Source: Silene noctiflora (lineage: Eukaryota > Streptophyta > Magnoliopsida > Caryophyllales > Caryophyllaceae). Taken from it: a stretch of 23,757 nt of DNA. Below, in pieces: positions 1-22,600 of the stretch. The position numbers were made by a program, and so were the translations under genes. A model generated the notes under the pieces. It was not told where the DNA came from. It was given only the letters and a program-made list of their open reading frames with translations, and searched no databases. The number at the start of each line of letters is the position of its first letter. The first letter of the stretch is position 1. The DNA is taken from assembly GCA_009801015.1 (NCBI GenBank), contig VHZZ01001450.1, positions 76,323 to 100,079 of the forward strand, written 5' to 3'.

Positions 1-85
1 TTTTTTTTTTTTTTAGATCAGTGGCTTGTCCTTTCAGTATTATTTAACATATTTTAATGACTATATAATCTTCTGTTTTTTGCAG

Positions 86-12493
<12,408 letters not shown>

Positions 12494-12720
12494 AGATCTG
12501 TATATTCATCATCTTTATCGTAGTCCTCTGAAGAGCCCTCGTTTCATGATTAGCTCCAATCTGAAATCATTACCTACCTCAATTGTATAGCTTATAGAAT
12601 CCTAATTTTCGATCTCTGAGGCACACCGAATACTGTATATTCTATTCTGAGGATACTTAGAATAAGAAATTCCCGGATTTGGTTGTATCGACTCGTAATG
12701 TAAATGTGAGCTCTAGGCAT
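12494..12720 (+). terminator. Probable 3' UTR and polyadenylation region of the ATPase gene
   Basis: Sequence after the TAG stop is T-rich and contains AATAAG (12661-12666), a variant of AATAAA, followed by TGTAA-type elements around 12695-12703. Plant poly(A) signals are loose, so the cleavage site is only a guess. Confidence 0.3.
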
Positions 12721-13534
12721 TGATGCATTTATGTAACGAGTGAGCTAGATTAAGCTGTATACAACTAACTGAACCAACAAATGTAAGTAACTGACTCACT
12801 GACTTATTGCATTGTTACTCTTTGGGTCTTAATTAATAGGGTTTTAGCGGATCCTCTCGAATATCTTTTTGTCTATTTCCTCTCCCAAGGATTATTATAT
12901 TGTATATCCTATTTTTAGCCATTAACCTTTTTATTTCTAGTGAATGTACAACCACGAGCGGCCGAGAGTTAAATTTGGACCATTGGAAAGCTGATGGATC
13001 TCCATCTCTTTTCTTGTTTTAGAGGGGTATCAAAACATAATAACAGTACATGAAATGAGTACTGAGATATAGTTTGAATGGTTTCATAATAAGTTTTTGA
13101 GTTTTGTTAGAAAAAATCTACTCCCTCCTAGTCGTTCATTTCTTCCCCTTCCATTTTGCACAAGAAATAAATAAATGATTTTAGACCACACAAAACACTC
13201 TACCCCCACATGTAAATGAATTTGAATCACACAAACCATTCCAAAAAAAGGAAAGAGGGAAGAAAATCCGACTACCATGAAAAAGGAAAGAGGGAAGAAA
13301 TGAGCGACTAGGAGGGAGTATATAAATTCCGTTAGTTTCCTGAGCTCGTTCGCTTAAATAATACAATGACGCAAAAACTATACCTAGAATTCCAGCAAAA
13401 ACTATACATATAGTTCCATTAATTTTGAGTTTTGATGTCAAAAAATTTAAATTCTAACTTATTAATCTTAAAAGTTGATAGATGCGTATTCCCTTTTTGG
13501 TGTACCGAAGAATTTATTGATACGGTACTTGCCG
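12721..13534. other. Intergenic region between the ATPase gene and PMS1
   Basis: AT-rich spacer holding one MITE at 13121-13318. No further gene on either strand: the small minus-strand frames here run through the MITE. The two genes are head-to-tail, with 1202 bp between stop and start codons. Confidence 0.75.
13121..13318. mobile_element. Stowaway-like MITE in the PMS1 upstream region
   Basis: A 198-bp element flanked by TA dinucleotides (13119-13120 and 13319-13320), the target duplication expected for Tc1/mariner-type Stowaway MITEs. The inverted ends begin CTCCCTCCTAGTCG and match at about 27 of 28 positions over the outer segment. Internally, a 16-bp piece of the right arm (GGAAAGAGGGAAGAAA) is present twice, at 13250-13265 and 13285-13300, so the right arm has been partly duplicated in tandem with a 35-bp period. 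There is no coding capacity. The right edge is 377 bp upstream of the PMS1 start codon. Confidence 0.9.
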
Positions 13535-13695
13535 TTATATACACACGTATTGTTTTTTGGCGGCAAAACCAGAAATTTAGTTGGAGGAAGTCTCCAGTCC
13601 GACTCCTGAATTCCTTCAAACCCTAACTCTTCTCCCTCCAAATCCCCAATTTATTTCCCTCAATCATCAATTAACACAGTCTACGTCGCCGGAAA
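13535..13695 (+). promoter_or_regulatory. PMS1 core promoter and pyrimidine-rich 5' UTR
   Basis: A TATA-like TATATAC lies at 13536-13542. Overlapping E2F-type sites on both strands sit around 13556-13565 (TTTGGCGG on this strand, TTTGCCGC on the other), both fitting the plant consensus WTTSSCSS. A telo-box AAACCCTAA is at 13618-13626. Downstream, the leader is CT-rich (CTCTTCTCCCTCC) and has no ATG between about 13565 and the start codon. The start context is GGAAAATGTC. E2F and telo-box motifs together are typical of genes expressed in dividing cells. The transcription start has not been observed. Confidence 0.5.
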
Positions 13696-16600
13696 ATGTC
13701 GGACACCACCGATACGCCGACAATTAAGCCGATAAACAAGGGCGTGGTCCACAGAATCTGCGCCGGTCAAGTCATACTCGACCTTTCTTCTGCCGTTAAG
13801 GAGCTCGTCGAGAACAGCTTGGATGCCGGTGCTACCACCATTGAAATTGCACTTAAGGATTACGGCGAAGATTGGTTTCAAGTCATTGACAATGGTTCCG
13901 GCATTGCTCCCTCCAATTTCAAGGTCTGCTTTTCTGTCTCGCATTTCGCATTTTATGTTTTCACTTGATTTAAAATGAAATTTTAGATGAATTTTTGCGG
14001 TGAAATAGGTTTTTTATTGCAGCAATTTTAAGTGAATTTTATGTTTTGATTGTTATTTGGCGGTTGAGGTTTAGGCAATTGTGTAATCTGTGTTTCTGCA
14101 ATTCGGGGATTTGTAGCTCGGTTCATGCTATCTGAGGGAGTATACACGAGACGGTCAAAGTTTTAATATTTGGGTCATCTAGCCTGGTTGTGTTGCTAGC
14201 AGAAGGTAAAACTGTGTCCATACAATCCCCTTACCCTGCAATTAACGTGGAACCCTTGAGGCACTAGGCTAATGTTGCCGTCCTTTTTATTCATCACGGC
14301 AAAGTGAGATATCTTGTCATCGAAATGGGAGAGGGGGTTCTTCTGTCTTGACTTATGGGAGTCACTTGATTGATAATCATTGGCAACGTCTTTTGATATC
14401 GATTGATAAAAAGATGTTTCTCAAAGGTTTAATACGACATTAGAGAGCCTCTCAATTGTATCAAATCTGCTAAGATGATCTTAGAGGCCCAACTATATTA
14501 TTATGAGTCTTAATGGAGAACAAACGAGTTGTCTGATATCATGGATAATGATGCTTAAGTTCTAGTTTGATGTGATTGTTACTCGCTCATACCATGTAGA
14601 CTATAAGAGATCTTGAAGCCTACATAGTACAAGCGGTTATGCATTTGCATTACCGCTTCTTATACTTTTAAGAAACCCAATTGTCTCTTGAATTGGTAAA
14701 GGCCTATCAGAAGAATTGCTATGGCGAGGTAATGATGCAATTGGTAAACAAAAGCTATGAGCTTTAGTGTTGTATAGAAAAAGGGCCTTCTAACGTGTAG
14801 CTTCGGTTTCTAAAAACATCTAATATACTCCTTAAGTCAATGAAAAGTTCTTCAAATCTAATAGAGTATGTCTATAGACGACCATCATGAAATAAATCAC
14901 AGTTTATGGACAAGAATCATTTTTTTTGTTGCAATCCTATATGTGTCTATTACTTGCGGTTTTGGTGCAAATTAAACAGGATTAAATGGCCAATAGCTCT
15001 TCTAATCACAGCCTAAAGAGAAATGGTACAGCCTATAACTCTTTAAAATCACTCGTATGGTCATATAACTCCCTCTACATTTTAACTCTTCTCTAACTTT
15101 TTTTGTTGGTTTTTTGTTGACATATGCATGAATTAAGTGGCGTATGCTTGTTGAATTAGAGGATTTTCTGTTCACCTAGTTTTTTTAATGTTTGGCCTAT
15201 AGTTTGGTCTTGATTTTAAATCCTTGGTGCAAGTGCTGATTTTTTTTTTTTTTTTTTTTTTGCATTGTTGCAGGTTCTTGCCCTTAAACATCATACTTCT
15301 AAACTGGCAGACTTTCTTGACCTCCAGTCTCTAGTGACATTTGGCTTCAGAGGAGAGGCACTGAGTTCACTTTGTGCGTTAGGTGATTTGACTGTTGAAA
15401 CTAGGACAAGAGACGAGGCAGTTGCTACACACTTGACTTTTGACCACTCAGGGGTGCTGGTAGCTGAAAAAAAGACAGCTCGGAAAGTCGGTACTACTGT
15501 AACTGTTAAGAAGTTATTCTCAAACCTGCCTGTACGAAACAAAGAGTTCAGACGTAATATTAGGAAGGAATATGGAAAGCTTATTTCTTTGTTGAATGTG
15601 AGTAAATGTTTCTATCCTAATATAATCTTGCTTTCCAATTGGTCTAATTTTCACCTGATAATTGGATTTTTATTACTTCATAAATATTTTGAAATGCAAG
15701 TATTAGTGTATGTTTCCCTTATCATGGAAATCTATTTAGGGAGTTTTTTTTCTAATGGGTTTCCATGTTCTACGGCAGCTTTCTTTGTAGTGAGAATTGG
15801 CAGTCAATGACAATAACAAAACATTACCCTAGTGCCTTCAGTGCTTGCGCCTATAGCCGGGTAATGGGGTTGGGTGTAAATAACCTTATCCTTGTGTTGA
15901 ACACAAAGAGTCAGGCAAACGGTAGTTATTCTACCACTTTTATGAATTTACATACGACGCGAATATGGTATTATCGTTATTATATTTTAAAAATATGATT
16001 GATTCCGGCTTATTGTATTTGCCAGGCCTATGCACTAATTGCAAAAGGAGTTCGTCTAGTGTGTACTAATATGTCTGGGAAAAATGCAAGATCTATAGTT
16101 CTCAAAACCCAAGGAAGTGGATCATTCAAGGATAACATCATCACATTGTTCGGCATGAGTACTTTTACTTGTTTGGAGCCTCTGAGTATGTCTATATCAG
16201 AGAACTGCAGAGTAGAGGGTTTTGTTTCCAAATCTGGTAATGGCAGTGGGAGAAATATGGGTGACAGGCAATTCTTGTATGTGAATGGTCGACCTGTTGA
16301 TATGCCAAAGGTCAGTAAACTCGTGAATGAATTATATAGAAGTGCAAATTCACGACAATATCCCATTGTGATTCTGAACTTCATTGTTCCTTCTATGGCA
16401 TATGATGTCAATGTAACACCTGATAAGAGGAAGATATTTTTCTCAGATGAAGTGTCTATTTTGCATTCTTTAAGAGAAGCATTAGGAATGATATACTCAG
16501 CCAACTCTGTCAATTACACTGTTCAGAACTTAGAGGTGCCTGAGATACGAGATGATAGCTCGCCTGCGGTACTAGCGGGGTTGGATCAGGTCCAGAAGCC

Positions 16601-19600
16601 ATCATCTTCAAAAAGATCTCAACCTACAATAGTATCTGGTGAGAAGCAAGCTGCAGAAGATACCATGACTGTAGATGGTATCGAAAAGAATGATCATCTT
16701 TCGTCATCTGTCAAGTCTATTCATAAAGATACAAAAAAGTCATTGGGCAAGGACTTTAGTCTGAAGGCTCATAGCATTAAGAAGGCTTACAGCTATCCAA
16801 CGGACATAGATGGCAAATTAGAAAGTAGTACTAATAATAATCCACCGTATCAAAAGGAGGCTGAAAAGAATGTTGTTGCAACAGATAGTAACTTCACTTA
16901 TAAGTCAGGTTCTGTTCAATCATTACTTGCCAAGTTCACAGATTTACGAAAGCGGAAGATTGAAAGTTTACAAGCTCCATTATCTGAAGCCCCAATCTTG
17001 AGAAATGTATCAAGACATTGTGATTCAGAAAGAAATATTCGGGACTTGTGCTTTTCTGGTGTTGGTGAGATTAAATCTTTTAAGCATTTCAAAATTGATA
17101 AAGATACGAGTCCAGCAGATGGACCTCTGAGTGATGCTGGAGTTGTAGATTTGGAAACAGAGGTATGTGCATATCTGGAACATTTGTCAGGAAATTGATT
17201 ATTTATGAGATCATAGAAAGAATCTCTGAACCATGTGAGAGGATATTTGTTTCTTCTTTCCCAATAGCCACTACACGCAGGAAAAGAAGTTAATATAATA
17301 TTTAAAGAATCTTACAAAAAACACATTTCCCAGAAGAAAAGCAATGATACTATGTACAAGTGAAATGCTAAAAGAGGAGGATGTATGGATATGCTACGAT
17401 TTCTTATGCTTACTAGATCTGAATGCTTCTGATTTCATAGATACCCTAAGAAATTTGTTTTTCCTTCTTTCTTTCTTATATCCCTTCTAGTGTTCCATTA
17501 CCAACGGGTTGAATAGCTATATGTTCTCAGAAAATCTTCTCAATTATACGATCACCAATTCACCATAACGACAGGGATCAATATTTGTCTACTTTTCCTG
17601 CCTTCAATAAATGCCTCCCCAAATTCATTAGAATAATTTTTTTGGGACTTTAATTTGGTGTTGCAATATGACAACGAACACTTATAACTTGTTCTTATTT
17701 TCTGTCTTGCCTGCATCATTTGCAGAACATGGAAACTCTAGAGCAAAGAATATCTCGACCAGAAGAAGACTTATCAAGTTATTCATGTACAGTCAATTTA
17801 CAAAATAAACCAGAAGTTCAACCATCTGAAGGATGTCCAGTACAAGATACTCCTAGTTCAGCTTCCAAGGTGTTGTCCACTTTGCAGTTTCATATTAAAG
17901 ACCTCATGGGAAAAAGGAAGCAGAAATTATCGATATTGCATTCAACTTCTAATGCTTCTACATGGTCAACAACTAAAAGGTCAGAAGAGTAGACGGGGTT
18001 AAAAGTTACATTTCTTTTATTTCATTAGTTCAATTCTTTGATTAGCATAGTCATTAACTCATTATATACAGGCGCTACGCTGCTGCAACACTGGCCCTTT
18101 CACAGGTAGAGAATGAGGAATGGAAAGCGCGGTCCTTAGCTGCTGCAACCACTGAGCTGGAAAGGCTTTTCAGAAAAAGCGACTTCAGCAGAATGAAGGT
18201 TAGCAATCGATACTATCTGTGGGAATGAATAATGAAAGAGTTACACATCTTATAATCTGGATGTCAAAGGTTATAGGGTGAATCTGGGTAGGCAGAAAAG
18301 TTTCGTGTCCTCGATGAAGGTGCATTATTGCAAGCTGAAAGGTTTGGTGACTTTAAGATTAGACGTCATATCATGAAAACCTTGCTTAGAGTTTGTGCTG
18401 ATGTCTTTTTGACCATGACTCCTGGATTTTGTCATTCTGTGGTTCTGTGAGACAAGACTCTAGGGTTGGGTTTATCTTCCTCTTCATGGAATCTCAAGGG
18501 TTAACATAGTGATTTGAGGCACGGGACTAGCTTTATTGTTGAGTTTCTGTTTATTTTATTGTGGTTTCTGCTTCATTCGGTTTGGGGTTGATGTGTCTGA
18601 GTTGTTTAATGCAGTATATGTCTCTGCAGGCCTCATTCCCAAAATTTACTAATGATATTTTTTGGGCTAATGTCACGGTACACCCCTGACGGCCTGTCGG
18701 AATTGGCTGTATTACATTTCGTTTGGATATGATGAATTGGGGATTATTGAATACCAGTAGCAATAAGCTGATAAGCACACATTTATAAGCAAATGTGGTT
18801 TAGTTCGTCCGTCTCTCAAGTATGCTCAATTTTTGGTCATGGGTGTTTAAGAAGCACAATCTATTGACAATTTCTGAAGAACCTTGGCTATAGGAGCATT
18901 CTTTCTTTTTTTTCCTTTTTCCCGCCACTTACACCTTTCCACTCTTGTTATTCTCCAATTTCACCTTTCACATTATGCTTCCTTTCAATTGAGTTTTGGT
19001 TGAAGAGCTTTGAAATAAACAACGACGACAACCTTACCCCACTGCCTAAATGGCTCCCACAAATTGCGGGGTAAGGGGGGTTGGATGTACGCAGCCTTAC
19101 CCTTGTGTCAGCAACACAAAGAGGCTGTTTCCGAATGACCCAAGGTGAAAATTGCGTTGATCGCTGTTTCGAAGGACCGCTTCTTCACAAGAGAAAGAAA
19201 CGCAACCACTTTAGTGAGTCATTTTGATTTATTCCATCATAATCTAGAACCGAAGTGCTCCTTTGGAAATATGGAAACATGCTTTAAAATAAACATTTAA
19301 CAAAATATTTTTTGTAGCAGGTTATAGGGCAATTTAATCTTGGCTTTATTATTGGGAAGCTGGAGGAAGATCTGTTTATTGTGGATCAGGTAACTCTGTG
19401 TGAATTATGAAATAGGAATTGTATTGGAACTAAATCAGCCTTTCTCAAAGCGTAGTTTATAACTGCTTAACTTACCGTTTTCATTGGTTTCTTGCGCACA
19501 TTTGTATATGACATAGTATCCACTAATTGGCATTTCCCTTTTACCAGCATGCAGCTGATGAAAAATATAATTTTGAGCGCCTCTCCCAATCAACTGTCAT

Positions 19601-22600
19601 GAACCAGCAGCCTTTACTCCGGTGAGATTCACTAAACTCCTTTGACACGGACAGATAAATGGGGTATACTGTGAAATGCGATTGTGCTTACTCTAGCATG
19701 AAACTAAACTGCTGTATTCAACGAGATGTTTTTTTTCCACCATTTCCCCTTCTCTTCAGTAGAGGCGTGGTCAATGCCGTCTAGTATATCCTGAATATCT
19801 GTAATTTTGAAAAACTTCTTCACTCCCTGAGGAACCTCTTTATTGAGTTTGATAAGGTACATGTGCCCTCCTTCCTGACGGTGGGGTTCTTCCATCATGA
19901 AGAAAGTCACTTTGTTACATATCCAGCTTCCACTAATTTTGTACTCCTAGTCCTAGAATATAAGGATCTGAAGAAATACTAATTACAATGTTCATGTATA
20001 TACTGGTTCCTACCAGTTCGGTTCGAGAACGTAACAGGCTGATATGGGTCAGTACCTGTTCTGTTTGGTGGCTTTCATATTCCATGCGTTGCTGTGTAAA
20101 CTAACGCTCTTCCTGAAAACAGTTATAGGCTCTAAGAGTATCTACATATCATTCTTATGAGCTAGTTGCCTAGTAGTCATTTTCTGCCTTTCTGAATATG
20201 ACCAGCTATTTTCAAGTGCCCGAGTTCTAGACAAATGATCATATTTAAATTTGTAATTTCCGTATATGTTTTCTTTGTGCTCAATCATTTTCAGACAGTG
20301 CCTAATTTAGTGCTGTTTTGGGGTTCCATTTCTTCCCCGTATTTGTAGTATGCCATTTTAGTATCTTCTGAGAAACTTATAGTATGTACTCATTTATTTG
20401 GATCAGTTTTACATTTATGATGGCGAAATTACGTACGCCTGGCTGTGAAATTTTCCAGTTCAATGTATGCATGACATTTTAATGTTATGTTACTGGTTCC
20501 TTGTTTGGGTGCTGGCAGATCGGTGAGGTTGGAATTATCGCCAGAGGAAGAGATTGTTGCCTCTATGCATATGGATATAATAAGGTATTCTAAAGTCAAT
20601 TCTGTCCGTTAGTTTTTACTCTCTATACGTGCCTTTGTGGAGTAGCTTTTTGTGTTTCCTTATTTCCTTTTACCAAATTTTCGAGATTCATTTAAGTCCC
20701 ATACAATTCGTGATAGATCCACGTGTTTCAGTCATTTGCGTGCACAAAACACTTTTAGTTGGAAATTTAGGTATATATACCAGACTCAATGTATCAAAAT
20801 CACCCCTTTTATAACACAATGTCAAAATATTGATAATTTGGCAGAGACGAAAATATTGCCAGTGTTTCGACGATATCACCGAAACTTATCTATACTATTA
20901 GTTACTTAAAATAAATGCTAAACAGTTGAGTTGAGTCTGCAAATGGTCCATGTATTTGTGAAGATAGAAGTCATGAGAAATTGTGGTACTTTAACATAAT
21001 AATTATCTCTTAAATCAACAGTAGTATCAGCCGCAATGCGTTGCATAACATTCGTGTTATTATGATACTGCGATTTTGTTTTGTGTCACTTCAACCGCGA
21101 TTTTGTTTTGTGTCACTTCAACCGCAATGGTACTGTATTGCTGTACCATGACCTGACTAGACAGTTCGTTGCGTATTCTTGCCGTGCTTTTCTCTTGGCC
21201 TTTGTGTATTTCTATTCATTTAACTGTTGAAAATTGTTTATAGAAAAAATGGTTTTTCTTTGGAAGAGGATCTGCACGCTGCTCCAGGCAACCGTTTGAA
21301 GTTAAAAGCTGTACCTTTTAGTAAAAACATAACATTTGGAGTTGAAGGTAAGTTTCACGTTAGAACTTTCACTAGCTAAATAATAAATTGCATGTCCTAA
21401 TTGAGTTTGATTTTAAAGATATTGTAATAATTTCACCATTTGGTTGGGCACGGTAAAACTTTAAATTTTATTTTTATTTTCTGGTGGATTATGACGAGTG
21501 TGAATTATGTATCATTTTGAATTATTCTCTGGTAAGCTATATGTAATGGATTATGTGCCTCATTGCCTGAATGGACATCATGCAAGGAAAAAAATCCAGT
21601 CCAAACATTCTGACGAATAATTACAAGGGTTGAAGACTTAATGCCTATGAAAATATATGAAAGTGGTGTAATGCTGTCACCTGAATGAATTAATCTTTGA
21701 CTTTAATTTATTAAAATGCTGCTAATGTTGAATTAGGTAATCTTGATTCTAGAACCTGAGCTTAGATCAGTTATGTCCTTATGCGAGTCCTCTGCTGATA
21801 GTATCCCAATGAAGTCACAAGGTGAAGTAGGATCATCAATTTTAGGTCATGTAGATTGTAGAGTGTAGAAGGTCTTGTAAATGACCTCAAGATTGGGGTG
21901 TCAACACATGCAATAAATTCTGAGGATAAGCAAACTAGCAAAGTCTGATCTCCTTGGTTTTGCTGACAGTTTCGAGTTTTGCACATTATTTTGACACGCA
22001 CTGCAGACCTCAGTAAAGATTTGGTGCGGGTAACTGGGCGTGTTATTAATAACATCTAATAGTATGGCAACTCCTCGCATGACTTGTGTGTAACTCGGGT
22101 GGCTGGCGGAGATGTTCAATCACTTCACTGAATGATCTAAATTTAACTGAGTTTCAGTTGATCATGATTGCAACATCTTCTGTCGAGGAAACATAAGTTA
22201 TTTCATTCTTATTGACCGGATATGAGATTGTATTCTCGACATGTACCTCTCTACCCCCAACTTGTTTTTAGTACGTCTTTCTGTCAGTTGGGCTGCTTAC
22301 TTTGTGCAGTATATTCCGACAGATGTGAAAGAGCTTATATCTACCCTTTCGGATAGTCAAGGAGAATGCTCAATGATGACTACATACAAGATGGATACTG
22401 CTGATTCGGTTTGTCCTTCTAGAGTTCGTGCAATGCTAGCATCACGTGCCTGCAGGTCCTCTATTATGATAGGTGATGCACTTGGAAGGAATGAGATGTC
22501 TAAGGTAATCATTATCAGTTTTGTTGTGCTTATTTTACTCTCTTTTCCCTTCGCCTGAAGTATACCAGAGTAATTCTTCAGTTTCTTAGAAATTTAGAAT

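Larger units (their letters stand above)
13924..15273 (+). other. PMS1 intron 1
   Basis: A 1350-bp intron (donor GTCTGC, acceptor TTGCAG). It contains SINE copy B (about 14172-14282) and a run of 22 T (15240-15261) in the acceptor pyrimidine tract. The rest is AT-rich with nothing recognised. Confidence 0.8.
13696..16475 (+). other. PMS1 N-terminal GHKL ATPase and transducer region (exons 1-3)
   Basis: Exon 1 encodes the ATP-lid entry motifs ([27 protein letters not shown]). Exon 2 has the [13 protein letters not shown] motif and the Gly-Thr motif [18 protein letters not shown]. The start of exon 3 carries the transducer fold ([48 protein letters not shown]). ATP binding drives N-terminal dimerisation of MutL proteins. 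The Mg-binding Asn40 and the catalytic Glu36 are both present. Confidence 0.9.

Noticed and set aside
1..14. Poly-T run at the window start as a retroposon tail
   Set aside because: It lies in intron sequence at the window edge with no flanking duplication visible, and T-rich runs are common in these introns.
13084..13441. Overlapping minus-strand frames upstream of PMS1, one with a hydrophobic stretch
   Set aside because: They run through the MITE and its purine-rich arms. The composition reflects low-complexity DNA.
16028..16513. 161-codon minus-strand frame
   Set aside because: It is antisense to PMS1 exon 3, which encodes the conserved transducer domain.
18266..18290. GGTTATAGGGTGAAT resembling the start of PMS1 exon 6 (GTTATAGGGCAATTT)
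   Set aside because: The similarity stops after about ten bases, the translation does not continue as GQFNLGF, and it is best explained by chance.
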